Shown piece after piece: positions 8,393-16,674 of a DNA stretch of 64,000 nucleotides. The position numbers and the translations under genes are program-made. This DNA is from Chitinophagales bacterium. GTDB taxonomy: Bacteria; Bacteroidota; Bacteroidia; Chitinophagales; Chitinophagaceae. The stretch spans positions 1 through 64,000 of the forward strand of contig JAATGJ010000058.1 of NCBI GenBank assembly GCA_015654695.1. Reading direction: 5' to 3'. Position 1 is the stretch's first letter. The number at the start of each line of letters is the position of its first letter. Below the pieces are notes generated by a model. The model did not search any database. It was given only the letters and a program-made list of their open reading frames with translations, and had not been told where the DNA came from.

Positions 8393-9202
8393 TTACATCC
8401 TCCCTTCCAGGAAACCTAACTGTTTTAAAATCCCTTTCAGCATTTTCATCCTGACCGTCCACATATCAAAATCATGATCGGTGGATTCAATATTCAGCAC
8501 AAAAAAATACGGGTGATTATTTTCCTCTATCCAGCCGGTTATCCAGCCGATGGCATTACCATTTTCTTTAAATCCCCAGCCAGTTTTATACCCCAGCCGG
8601 TAATTGGCATCGTTTTCAAATAACATAGCCCTTTTGACCATTTCCTGGTAGCTTTTAAAGAAAGGGAGTTGATCAAAATATAATCTCTTTACCAGGCCAA
8701 GCTCTTCATCAGGTGTTATCTTCAATGAATTATCCAACCAGAAACTATCAATTGTCGTTTTGATTTTTCTTGTTCCGTATTTCAATGAGTCCAGCCATAG
8801 CTGCATGGTGTCTTTACCTATACGTCGTGCTACTTCCTGGTAATAATTAACTGCCGATACACGGAATGCTTTATACATGGTCAGGTCCTGGTTCCAGTCA
8901 TCTACCCTTCTTTTTACACTATCCCATTTTATTACCATACTGTCATTGGTGATCTTGCCGGTTTGCAAACCGATGAGCGAATTAACGATCTTAAAAGTAG
9001 AGGCAGGCAAATAACTGCTGTCACGGTAACGGGCCAGGTTATATACGGTGAACTTACCCGTACCATTATTCATTAAAGCGAAACAACCTTCTACTTTATT
9101 TTCATCAAAGTATTTTTCCAGGGTATTATCTGTTTCTACATTATTCTGGGAACAGGAAGCAAGAAAAATGGTCGCCAGGAGGCCGGTGGTAACTAATCTC
9201 AT
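8393..9202 (-). CDS. class D (OXA-type) beta-lactamase, lipoprotein
   Basis: This protein (269 aa from ATG 9202; a GTG lies two codons upstream) is a serine beta-lactamase of class D, or a close penicillin-binding relative. Numbered from ATG, the motifs are S68-T-F-K71 (acylating serine and the lysine that is carboxylated in OXA enzymes), S116-A-V, Y142-G-T where most OXA enzymes have Y-G-N, K206-T-G, and the W-x-x-G-W pattern in 'GWITGWIEEN'. The tryptophan of the FWL motif is also present. The leader ends in the lipobox L-A-S-C17, so it is probably an outer-membrane lipoprotein facing the periplasm. It has its own promoter and no mobile element beside it, so it looks chromosomal and intrinsic. 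Confidence 0.88.
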   Translation of the reverse strand: MRLVTTGLLATIFLASCSQNNVETDNTLEKYFDENKVEGCFALMNNGTGKFTVYNLARYRDSSYLPASTFKIVNSLIGLQTGKITNDSMVIKWDSVKRRVDDWNQDLTMYKAFRVSAVNYYQEVARRIGKDTMQLWLDSLKYGTRKIKTTIDSFWLDNSLKITPDEELGLVKRLYFDQLPFFKSYQEMVKRAMLFENDANYRLGYKTGWGFKENGNAIGWITGWIEENNHPYFFVLNIESTDHDFDMWTVRMKMLKGILKQLGFLEGRM

Positions 9203-9221
9203 TATCACAAAGAAATTTTGG

Positions 9222-9252
9222 CAAAGTTAGCTGCTGAAGCGTTGTAATCAAA
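9222..9252 (-). promoter_or_regulatory. promoter of the beta-lactamase gene
   Basis: On the minus strand TTTG (9252-9249) is followed 19 bp later by TAACTTTG (9229-9222). This is a full Bacteroidota-type -33/-7 pair. Transcription should begin near 9216, giving a leader of only 8-15 bases before the start codon. Confidence 0.7.
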
Positions 9253-9412
9253 TAACAATCCTTTCAATCCCTTGATAGCGTTTTTATATACTTGTAATCC
9301 CCTTTCAGTTTGCTGATCCGGCTTTGCGGAAACTACCTGATCGGACGGAGTCTTGCATAAAAAAAATCCCGGCAAAGCCAGGATCATTCAATCTTTTTGC
9401 TAAACAAAGTTC

Positions 9413-9541
9413 TTACAAATAGAATCCGCCTTTTTGCTTGTAATGCTTATTACCCTGGCAGTCTCTTTTAGTAGCCGCACAAGATGACAACATGAACATA
9501 ACAACCGCTCCAGCTATAAAGCATAGCATAATTTTTTTCAT
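9413..9541 (-). CDS. small lipoprotein, 42 aa
   Basis: An ATG at 9541 opens a 42-codon frame: a basic start (MKK), a hydrophobic core and a lipobox L-S-S-C at residues 18-21, followed by AATKRDCQGNKHYKQKGGFYL. The peptide would be a processed lipoprotein of about 22 residues. Short lipoproteins with this CAATKRDCQG pattern are common in Bacteroidota. No function can be assigned. It stands alone upstream of the beta-lactamase. Confidence 0.6.
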   Translation of the reverse strand: MKKIMLCFIAGAVVMFMLSSCAATKRDCQGNKHYKQKGGFYL

Positions 9542-9766
9542 TACTTAGTTTTTTCGGGTCCAATAATTTAGTTAGGGAGATCCAAAGGAAGGATTCGGTA
9601 GAATTAGTTCATCAAAGGAGAAAACGAAAATAATAACCGTAAATTGCTTTTCATAATTTATCACCGTATTTTTTTCCATGGCGATAGGAAAATTACCCGT
9701 CATCTCTTTTTATAGTAAAAACACGAATTGTCATACATTTATAGTGTAAACCAAAAATTTCTTGCC

Positions 9767-10357
9767 ATGAAACAGTTTATTCTCTCTTGTATGGTAGCGG
9801 CATGTATGCTGTCTGCCTGTAACAACAATAAAAAAACAGTGGAGGCTACCAGCGAAGACGGTAAAGAAAAAGTGACCGTTGAGATGACCCAGATGCAACA
9901 AGCCGCCGAAGAAATGAAAAAGCAATCGGAAGAATTGCAAAAATTACCCCCTTTAAGTCTTGATGAATTAAAAGCCCTTTTGCCTGAAGAACTGATGACG
10001 GCCAAAAGAACAAATTTTCAAACTACTTCCGCTACCGGGGCCGGGTTGGCTCATGCTGAATATAAGCTTAACGATTCTACAGAGCTGGAAGTAAATATCT
10101 ATGACTGTGGTGGTCCCGGCGGGGCAGGAATATACAATATGCAATACATGAGTATGCTGAACTATCAATCTGAAAGTGAAACTGAATACACAAAGACCAT
10201 AGATTTTATGGGTCAGAAAGCCTTTGAGCATTGCAATAAAAATGATAACCGGTGTACCCTGACTTATTTCACCGGCAAAAGATTCCTTGTAGTGGTTGAA
10301 GGACGAAACATCCACCCTGATGGATTAAAGCAGGCGGCAAGGGATCTGAAACTTTAA
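9767..10357 (+). CDS. hypothetical lipoprotein, 196 aa
   Basis: I do not recognise the family. The start at ATG 9767 gives a proper lipoprotein leader (MKQFILSCMVAACMLSAC with L-S-A-C lipobox). An upstream ORF extension of 13 residues would spoil it. After the lipid-anchored cysteine comes an Asn/Lys-rich linker, then a charged helical segment rich in E, K, Q and M (about residues 30-65). A globular C-terminal domain of about 110 residues follows, with 'YDCGGPGGAGIYNMQYM' and two later cysteines. It is monocistronic and faces kbl across a shared hairpin. Confidence 0.7.
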   Translation: MKQFILSCMVAACMLSACNNNKKTVEATSEDGKEKVTVEMTQMQQAAEEMKKQSEELQKLPPLSLDELKALLPEELMTAKRTNFQTTSATGAGLAHAEYKLNDSTELEVNIYDCGGPGGAGIYNMQYMSMLNYQSESETEYTKTIDFMGQKAFEHCNKNDNRCTLTYFTGKRFLVVVEGRNIHPDGLKQAARDLKL

Positions 10358-10371
10358 TAGGAATGTTCTAT

Positions 10372-10402
10372 AACAATACCCTGAAATCACCAGGGTATTG
10401 TT
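10372..10402. terminator. hairpin between convergent genes
   Basis: AACAATACCCTG-AAATCAC-CAGGGTATTGTT is a perfect 12-bp stem midway between the lipoprotein gene and kbl. A strong T run is lacking, but its position suggests a shared terminator. Confidence 0.6.
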
Positions 10403-10410
10403 ACCAAAAA

Positions 10411-11598
10411 TCACTTTAATACTTCCAGCTCTTTACCCACTTTAGTAAACGCGGTAATGGCTTTATCTAAGTGTGGCTGCTCATGCGCCGCACTTAGCTG
10501 TACCCTTATCCTGGCCTGGCCTTTGGGAACAACAGGAAAAAAGAAACCAATAACATATATACCCTCATCAAGCAGCTTTGTCGCAAAGTCTTTGGCCAGC
10601 ACGGCATCATACAACATGATGGGAACAATGGGATGGTCGCCCGGGCGAATATCAAAACCCGCCTTTGTCATTTTACTGCGGAAGTATTTTGTATTATACT
10701 CCAGTTTATCTCTCAGTTCTGTGGTTTCTGTCAGCATATCCAATACGGCTATAGAACCGCCAACAATAGATGGCGCCAGCGTGTTGCTGAATAAATAAGG
10801 TCTTGATTTTTGCCGGAGCATGTCAATCACTTCTTTTTTACCGGAAGTAAAACCACCCGATGCTCCGCCCAGCGCTTTACCAAGAGTGCCGGTGATAATA
10901 TCTATTTTCCCCATTACCCCGCGATATTCATGTGTACCTCTTCCTGTTTTTCCAAGAAAGCCGGAAGAGTGGCATTCATCAATCATAATGACGGCATCGT
11001 ATTTTTCAGCCAGCTCAACAATTTTATCCAATTGAGCGATCGTTCCGTCCATACTGAACGAACCGTCGGTAACAATGATGCGGCTGCGGCACCCAGCGGC
11101 TTCTTTTAGTTTCACTTCCAGGTCGGCCATATTATTATGCTCATAACGGAAACGCTGCGCCTTGCACAAACGAACCCCGTCAATAATAGAAGCATGGTTC
11201 AGTGTATCGGAGATAATAGCGTCTTCTTCATTGAATAATGGCTCAAATACCCCGCCATTGGCATCAAATGCCGCAGCATATAAGATCGTATCCTCCGTAC
11301 CGAGGAATTTTGAGACCTTTTCCTCCAGCTCTTTATGAATATCCTGTGTGCCGCAGATGAACCGGACACTGCTCATTCCATAACCATGCGACTCAATAGC
11401 TTTATGCGCCGCTTCTATCACCCGTGGGTGAGATGAAAGACCGAGATAATTATTAGCGCAAAAATTTAATACTGTTTTTCCATTGACAGTTATCTCCGCC
11501 CCCTGCGGGCTGGAAATGATCCGTTCCGTTTTATAAAGACCGGAGTTTTTGATGTCTTCCACTTCGCCAGCGATCCGTTTTGCAAATTGTTCGTTCAT
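10411..11598 (-). CDS. kbl: glycine C-acetyltransferase (2-amino-3-ketobutyrate CoA ligase)
   Basis: Kbl is a PLP enzyme of the alpha-oxoamine synthase family. It cleaves 2-amino-3-oxobutyrate with CoA to glycine and acetyl-CoA in threonine breakdown. The 395-aa protein has the expected 'NFCANNYLGLSSHPRV' start, 'GTQDIHKELE', 'DECHSSGFLGKTGRGTHE' and the PLP-lysine segment 'TGTLGKALGGASGG'. I start it at ATG 11598, the family start (MNEQFAKRI...). A further 32 in-frame residues upstream look non-coding, and a -7 element lies inside that stretch. Threonine dehydrogenase is not adjacent. Confidence 0.93.
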   Translation of the reverse strand: MNEQFAKRIAGEVEDIKNSGLYKTERIISSPQGAEITVNGKTVLNFCANNYLGLSSHPRVIEAAHKAIESHGYGMSSVRFICGTQDIHKELEEKVSKFLGTEDTILYAAAFDANGGVFEPLFNEEDAIISDTLNHASIIDGVRLCKAQRFRYEHNNMADLEVKLKEAAGCRSRIIVTDGSFSMDGTIAQLDKIVELAEKYDAVIMIDECHSSGFLGKTGRGTHEYRGVMGKIDIITGTLGKALGGASGGFTSGKKEVIDMLRQKSRPYLFSNTLAPSIVGGSIAVLDMLTETTELRDKLEYNTKYFRSKMTKAGFDIRPGDHPIVPIMLYDAVLAKDFATKLLDEGIYVIGFFFPVVPKGQARIRVQLSAAHEQPHLDKAITAFTKVGKELEVLK

Positions 11599-11615
11599 AT
11601 TGGTTGATTGAAAAG

Positions 11616-11623
11616 CAAATATA
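11616..11623 (-). promoter_or_regulatory. -7 element of the kbl promoter (TATATTTG)
   Basis: On the minus strand TATATTTG matches TANNTTTG and lies 17 bp before the ATG at 11598. It supports the shorter kbl start. Confidence 0.55.
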
Positions 11624-11810
11624 TTGAGTTGACCCCTTACCTTTTCGCTGGTTTTAGCCGGGGGCAAAAACAATCCACCCGCCTTTTTTCGCATTTCATA
11701 GGCAAAATGAGACGGTTTGTCAATTATTGACTTTTTCCGGCTTAATTGATATTTATCTTAGCTGTAACATTATTCGGTTTGTCGTCGTCAAATGACAGAA
11801 ATCAACCAAC

Positions 11811-12020
11811 GTGAGAAACAGGAATACTATACGGGCACTTTTACTAACCGTCATCATAGCCGGGGGGTTCCTGGTATTGTGGGCCGCTACCCCTGCCCCA
11901 AAAAGCGCCCCCTGCAAAGAGTCTATGGAAGGTTGCTGCAACAAGAACAGCGGCGACAATAATAAAATGGGATGGGAGACGCTGCCCCACCAGTTTTTTT
12001 CCGCTATTTCCCTCAATTAG
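11811..12020 (+). CDS. small membrane or exported protein, 69 aa
   Basis: A GTG start at 11811 opens a 69-codon frame. It encodes a basic start (MRNRNTIR), one hydrophobic helix (residues 8-26) and a short cysteine-containing segment, CKESMEGCCNKN. A polar tail ends in W-E-T-L-P-H-Q-F-F-S-A-I-S. It recalls small proteins found beside sigma-factor genes in Chitinophagaceae, but I cannot name a family. It precedes the ECF sigma gene on the same strand. The non-ATG start and short length keep confidence moderate. Confidence 0.5.
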   Translation: MRNRNTIRALLLTVIIAGGFLVLWAATPAPKSAPCKESMEGCCNKNSGDNNKMGWETLPHQFFSAISLN

Positions 12021-12132
12021 CAAGTATCCGGGCCGGCATTTTCGGGCCTGGTGTAACTTTTTCATAAAACCAATCGTTTAACCTGAAAATGCGGGCGATC
12101 CCCTGTATTTTTGAAAATGTCCCCGGCTGTTT

Positions 12133-12618
12133 ATGACTGAAAGAGAATACAATGAATGTGTAAAAACGTACGCAGATAATGTGTACCGGTTCATCCTGAA
12201 AAACCTCAAACATGAGGAAGATGCAAGGGATGTGGTGCAGACCGCCTTTGAAAAAATGTGGCGCAACCGGGAGGGTATAGATCCTGTTAAATGCAAATCC
12301 TACCTCTTTACGGTGGCTTATCACCAGATGATTGACCATATCCGTAAAGTGAAAAGGGTGCAATTGAAAGAGGAATTCAATGAAGAGGTAAAAGTACAGG
12401 ACCGCCCGGCCAATAACTTAAAGAAGGTATTGGAAGAAGCGCTGAGCCGGTTAGGCGAGACGCAGCGGTCACTGGTTTTATTAAAAGATTACGAAGGATA
12501 TAGTTACGACGAAATAGGAAAGATTACAGGCCTTAGCGAAAGCCAGGTAAAAGTTTACCTGCACAGGGCCAGGGTTCAGTTAAAAGATTATTTGGTAAAA
12601 ATTGAAAATGTGATATAA
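12133..12618 (+). CDS. ECF-type RNA polymerase sigma factor
   Basis: This is a 161-aa sigma-70 family protein of the extracytoplasmic-function type. Region 2 covers residues 8-75 ('EEDARDVVQTAFEKMW' for core binding and 'AYHQMIDHIRK' for promoter melting). Region 4 covers about 100-155, with the helix-turn-helix 'YSYDEIGKITGLSESQVKVYLHRAR'. It heads a probable operon with an anti-sigma-like membrane protein and a beta-barrel protein. It presumably directs transcription of an envelope response under control of that neighbour; the regulon is unknown. Confidence 0.93.
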   Translation: MTEREYNECVKTYADNVYRFILKNLKHEEDARDVVQTAFEKMWRNREGIDPVKCKSYLFTVAYHQMIDHIRKVKRVQLKEEFNEEVKVQDRPANNLKKVLEEALSRLGETQRSLVLLKDYEGYSYDEIGKITGLSESQVKVYLHRARVQLKDYLVKIENVI

Positions 12619-12695
12619 CCGATGTCAGAAGTATGAAGTCAGATGGTTTCGTTTCTTATCAGACTTCCGGCTTCAGGCACCAGACTTCAGAAAAC

Positions 12696-13847
12696 ATGAA
12701 ACTCAACCGCAACAATTACGAAGAATATTTTATCCTTTACCTGGATAATGAACTGGGGAGTGAAGACCGCCGGGAAGTAGAGAATTTTGCCAACGAAAAC
12801 CCCGACCTGAAAGCGGAACTGGATATACTGCTGCAGAGCAAATTTTCACCTGATATAGGTATTACTTTTAACAATAAAGAGTCATTAATGGCCGGTGATA
12901 GCTCTTCTATCAGCATGAACAATTATGAAGAATGGCTGCTTTCTTATACAGACAATGAATTAACAGCAGAAGAAAGAAAAGATGTAGAAGGGTTTGTCGC
13001 TGAATATCCTTCTGTAAAAAAAGAATTCGACCTGTTGCAGCAAACAAAACTGCAACCAGAAGAAATTGTTTTCCCGGATAAAGAATCATTGTACCGTAAA
13101 GAAGAAAAAGTTCGTGTCGTTGCTATGCGCTGGTGGCGGATAGCCGCAGCAGCTGTTCTTTTAATAGGTATCAGTACCACGGCAATTGTTTTGATAAATA
13201 ATAAATCAGGCGGAGGAAAAGTTGATCTTGCTAAAGAAGGAGAACCCGTAATAAAAATACCAACAGGTAAGGATGATGTTAAGCAGCCCGGGAATACAAC
13301 ACCGGAAAATCAGGAAATAATTGCCGGTAATGAATCTCCAAAGACTGAATCACCAATACAACCAAAGACTGGTAATGCAGTTGCTGCAAAAAAAGATAAA
13401 AAAGTTGCTAAAGAAAAAAATGTACTGCCTTTTGAAGTAAAAACACAGGAAGCTGTCATTGCTAAAAATGATATAGAAAAGAAACCTGATAATAATCTGC
13501 CCCGGCCTGAGAACAATCCTAATATTATTACCGGCGAAGAGCTAACCAATACAATAGCACAAGCTAATCCTTCAAAAAATCCGTCATTAACAAATTCTAA
13601 AGCAAATCAGGGTGATAATAATGTAACAACCAAACCTGATGATACGTACAACAAGCAGGAAAAGGCGTTAGGCGACCAACAAGAAAATCCTGACGCCATT
13701 TTTGCCAGCAATGATGGTAAGAAAAATAAACTCCGCGGTTTTTTCCGGAAAGTAACCAGGACGTTTGAAAAGAGGACCAACATTAAAGCAACCGATGATG
13801 ACGATGATCGTTTGCTGATCGCCGGGCTGGCTATTAAACTGAATTAA
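12696..13847 (+). CDS. anti-sigma-factor-like membrane protein with duplicated N-terminal domain
   Basis: From ATG 12696 the protein has 383 aa. Residues 7-64 and 75-132 are two copies of the same unit, each beginning N-N-Y-E-E and containing [YT]-x-D-N-E-L and an 'ERKDVEGF'-type helix, and ending near K-E-S-L. One membrane helix follows (about 147-167), then a long Lys/Asn/Pro-rich periplasmic region of about 200 residues. The layout (cytoplasmic helical domain, single helix, periplasmic tail) and position after an ECF sigma gene point to an anti-sigma factor. No zinc H-x3-C-x2-C motif is seen. The upstream frame from 12633 covers repeat-like DNA and is not used. Confidence 0.7.
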   Translation: MKLNRNNYEEYFILYLDNELGSEDRREVENFANENPDLKAELDILLQSKFSPDIGITFNNKESLMAGDSSSISMNNYEEWLLSYTDNELTAEERKDVEGFVAEYPSVKKEFDLLQQTKLQPEEIVFPDKESLYRKEEKVRVVAMRWWRIAAAAVLLIGISTTAIVLINNKSGGGKVDLAKEGEPVIKIPTGKDDVKQPGNTTPENQEIIAGNESPKTESPIQPKTGNAVAAKKDKKVAKEKNVLPFEVKTQEAVIAKNDIEKKPDNNLPRPENNPNIITGEELTNTIAQANPSKNPSLTNSKANQGDNNVTTKPDDTYNKQEKALGDQQENPDAIFASNDGKKNKLRGFFRKVTRTFEKRTNIKATDDDDDRLLIAGLAIKLN

Positions 13848-13868
13848 TTTATTTTTAAAATCAAAAAG

Positions 13869-14720
13869 ATGAAAAGGATATTTACCCTGTGCATAGCAAT
13901 ATGCACTATGATGACAGGTTTTGCACAGACCGATACTACGGCTAAACAAGCACCTGATACAATTAAAATCGGCGGCATGGTTATCATCCGCGAAAAAGGC
14001 AGCAAGGCCCCTAAAGATGAAGACAACCGGGGGTTTTATATTACCCGCAGAAAGAACTATGATAAACCTTCCAATATCAGTACCAACTGGTGGATCATTG
14101 ATCTTGGGTTTTCTAACTGGGTTGACAATACTAATCCTGCCAGTGCAGGAGCGCAAGCCTTCGCAGGCGGTGCTTATACAGCCAACCCCGATTGGGCAAA
14201 ACTTCGCGCAGGCAAATCAAGGAACGTGAACATCTGGTTCTTTATGCAGCGTATGAATATGATAAAACATGCTGTGAACCTGAAATACGGTGTAGGACTT
14301 GAATTAAACAACTATCATTTTGATGATACAAGAGTTAAATTTTTAAAGGTGCCAAATCCTTCGAGGATAGAAATTGATCCATCACTTGCAGATGCTAAAA
14401 AGAATAAACTGGCGGCGGATTACCTGACTGTACCGGTGATGCTGAACTTCAATTTCACACCCAACCGCCGCAAAGGTTTTGGTTTTAGTGCAGGAGTAAG
14501 CGCGGGTTACTTATACAGTGCCCGTCAAAAAACAAAGAACGATGGTCATGTTGATAAAACGAAAAGCGACTTTGATCTTGAACGCTGGAAACTTTCTTAT
14601 GTAGGTGAACTATTATTAGGCCCCATAAAATTATACGGCAGTTATGCATTTAAAAATATGTGGGAGAAAGGACTTGATCAGACACCGTATAACGTAGGAT
14701 TCCGTATCAGCAGCTGGTAA
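13869..14720 (+). CDS. outer-membrane beta-barrel protein
   Basis: This 283-aa exported protein starts with a signal peptide (MKRIFTLCIAICTMMTGFAQ). The mature part shows alternating aromatic/hydrophobic and polar residues, as in 'LKYGVGLELNNYHF', 'VPVMLNFNFT' and 'SAGVSAGYLYSARQ', and ends in a beta-strand (PYNVGFRISSW) with a terminal aromatic residue, as outer-membrane barrels do. It resembles the PorT/outer-membrane beta-barrel group common in Bacteroidota. It lies 21 bp after the anti-sigma-like gene and probably belongs to the same operon, perhaps as the target or sensor of the sigma system. Confidence 0.8.
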   Translation: MKRIFTLCIAICTMMTGFAQTDTTAKQAPDTIKIGGMVIIREKGSKAPKDEDNRGFYITRRKNYDKPSNISTNWWIIDLGFSNWVDNTNPASAGAQAFAGGAYTANPDWAKLRAGKSRNVNIWFFMQRMNMIKHAVNLKYGVGLELNNYHFDDTRVKFLKVPNPSRIEIDPSLADAKKNKLAADYLTVPVMLNFNFTPNRRKGFGFSAGVSAGYLYSARQKTKNDGHVDKTKSDFDLERWKLSYVGELLLGPIKLYGSYAFKNMWEKGLDQTPYNVGFRISSW

Positions 14721-14773
14721 AAACTACACAGACATATTATAATTACGGATATATACTTTTTTGTTTTCCACAT

Positions 14774-14801
14774 CCCGCTGAAAATCTTCAGCGGGTTTTT
14801 T
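14774..14801 (+). terminator. rho-independent terminator
   Basis: CCCGCTGAA-AATC-TTCAGCGGG followed by six T residues, downstream of the beta-barrel gene. It closes the sigma/anti-sigma/barrel operon. Confidence 0.85.
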
Positions 14802-14917
14802 CTTTGCACCATTTTTGCTAATTGAGTACAATTGTAAAGCTGCCGTTAAAACCAGCCATCCTGAAAATAAAGAGACCCATCTCCCGTTTTTAAATCCGGA
14901 CGGTAAAGGATACAACT

Positions 14918-15487
14918 ATGAAACAAGTCATCATGCTCACATCTGTTTTGCTCGGAAGCAGCTTCCTTGTTTTTAATACTCATCCTGTTTCTTCCACCAC
15001 AGCGGCCAGATCAATGAAACGATCCGGCACAACCAACGGCCCTGTTGGAAATATTTCCATTATCATTGATAAATCAGATTATGAGCTTAGCGTATATGAT
15101 GACAAAGGCTGGTATGCCACCTACCCGGTAGTATTTGGTAATAACAGCCTTGCCGATAAAAAAATGGAAGGCGATAAAAATACACCGGAAGGAAGTTTCC
15201 ATATCACTAATAAAAAACCACATGAGAAATGGTTTAAGTTCCTGGCCCTTGATTATCCAACTAAAGAAAGCTGGGATAAATTCAGGAAAAGAAAAGAAAA
15301 AGGTGAGATACCGGCATCAGCCAGTATCGGCGGCGCTATCGGCATACATGGCACATGGCCACATGAAGACTTTGTAGTGGACAAGTACAAAAACTGGACA
15401 ATGGGCTGCATCTCTATGAAAAGGGATGATGTACAGGAAATTTATAGCTTCACGCCTGTAGGTACGCAGGTAACTATCAGAAAGTAG
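14918..15487 (+). CDS. L,D-transpeptidase (YkuD domain)
   Basis: This 189-aa exported protein has a signal peptide (residues 1-24) and a YkuD catalytic domain (about 45-189). YkuD enzymes make 3-3 crosslinks in peptidoglycan or attach proteins to it, in the periplasm. The catalytic motif is present: H144 in 'GIHGTW' and C164 in 'NWTMGCISM', the H-G-x...G-C-x-x-M pattern. 'NTPEGSFHI' before it is also typical. Its last codons overlap the convergent hydrolase gene by 11 bp. Confidence 0.88.
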   Translation: MKQVIMLTSVLLGSSFLVFNTHPVSSTTAARSMKRSGTTNGPVGNISIIIDKSDYELSVYDDKGWYATYPVVFGNNSLADKKMEGDKNTPEGSFHITNKKPHEKWFKFLALDYPTKESWDKFRKRKEKGEIPASASIGGAIGIHGTWPHEDFVVDKYKNWTMGCISMKRDDVQEIYSFTPVGTQVTIRK

Positions 15488-16469
15488 GTGGTGCGGCTTC
15501 ATTCAAAAAATCACTTACTTCTTTTTTCCAGGTAACCGGATCTCTCTTCAAAAAATATTCATGATTGGCGTTTTCATACATTACCAGCTTTTTCCTGGCA
15601 GAAGCAATTGACTCATACACCGCATCTGTTTCATATTTCAATACTAATTCATCCTTTTCCCCGTATTGCATGAGTACCGGGCATTTTACATTTCTTGCAT
15701 AACGTGCAGTATTAAAACCCCACCCGTTAAATCCTCTTTCCACACCTATCCAAAAGCTCGTCAAAAAACTAAAAGGCTGTTCAGGAAAGCCTAATATGCG
15801 GGCCCGGCCTTTCAGGTGAGATTGTAATGAAAGAAAAGGCATTTCAATAATAATACCTGCAGGATGTAACTGGTACCCGGAAACAGCTTTCACTATTTCT
15901 ACAGCGCCCATAGAAGTCCCCCATAGAAAAATATTTTTTTCACCACTGTTGCTGATATAATCATAGCCCAGTTTTACTTCTTCTGATTCGCGGTAACCAA
16001 TCGTAGTATAGTCACCACTACTGTTACCATGCGAACGGGTATCTACCAGCATCACGCTATAGCCCATTTGCCTGAAGGCGACTGCTTCATCCAATAAAAA
16101 GCTTTTGTTGCGTGTAAGACCATGAAACAATATTACCGTTCCTTTAGATACAGAATCAGCTTTACCATACCAGGCTTCAATCAATATATCTTTCTTTGTC
16201 TTTAATGCTACTGTTGTATAGACAAAGCCGGGTGTTTGAGTTAATGCCTCGCGGTAAAACTTCGGGCCTGTAAAAAGCCGCCAGGTTTTGGCAAAAATAT
16301 TACGGGAAGAAGATGATGGCGGCATGCCTGCCGGAGCTTTGTATAAATGCGTGATCTTATATGCGTAGAATGCTGCGCTGATATTGACCAAAATAAACTG
16401 GGCCAGCAACACCCAAAATATCCAGATCATAAAAGACCGTAGTCTTCTTTTACCTTTTACTTTTTCCAT
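15477..16469 (-). CDS. alpha/beta hydrolase, membrane-anchored
   Basis: This 330-aa protein has one N-terminal membrane helix (about residues 13-36) and an alpha/beta-hydrolase fold outside it. The nucleophile elbow is G-T-S186-M-G, the oxyanion segment is 'ILFHGLTRNK' (about 113-122), and the acid and histidine are likely in 'GEKDELV' and 'YENANHEYF'. Such proteins are serine hydrolases, often esterases or peptidases; the substrate is not known. It is convergent with, and overlaps, the L,D-transpeptidase gene. Confidence 0.82.
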   Translation of the reverse strand: MEKVKGKRRLRSFMIWIFWVLLAQFILVNISAAFYAYKITHLYKAPAGMPPSSSSRNIFAKTWRLFTGPKFYREALTQTPGFVYTTVALKTKKDILIEAWYGKADSVSKGTVILFHGLTRNKSFLLDEAVAFRQMGYSVMLVDTRSHGNSSGDYTTIGYRESEEVKLGYDYISNSGEKNIFLWGTSMGAVEIVKAVSGYQLHPAGIIIEMPFLSLQSHLKGRARILGFPEQPFSFLTSFWIGVERGFNGWGFNTARYARNVKCPVLMQYGEKDELVLKYETDAVYESIASARKKLVMYENANHEYFLKRDPVTWKKEVSDFLNEAAPPTF

Positions 16470-16639
16470 AAGATATGTAACTAACCGGCCCGGTCAGCGG
16501 CTAAAAGTAATTTTTAAGCTCCAAAACATCTAAAGATGAAGTCTTTTTTTGCACTGAATTCAAATAAAAATAATTGGGTATAGTTTTTGTCTTTACCGGT
16601 ATCAACGCGTTTGTTTCTATATTATCAAAAAACCTTTTT

Positions 16640-16663
16640 AAAGCAGCTTATCCGGGCTGCTTT
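16640..16663 (-). terminator. terminator of acs
   Basis: AAAGCAGC-TTATCCGG-GCTGCTTT forms an 8-bp stem just past the acs stop. Read on the minus strand it is followed by an A-rich then T-rich tail. Confidence 0.55.
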
Positions 16664-16674
16664 ACTGTTTTATT

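Noticed and set aside
9205-9387. 60-aa minus-strand frame upstream of the beta-lactamase
   Set aside because: It overlaps the beta-lactamase promoter and start, and shows no family-like sequence.
14724-14915. 63-aa minus-strand frame
   Set aside because: It runs through the terminator at 14774-14801 and has no recognisable features.
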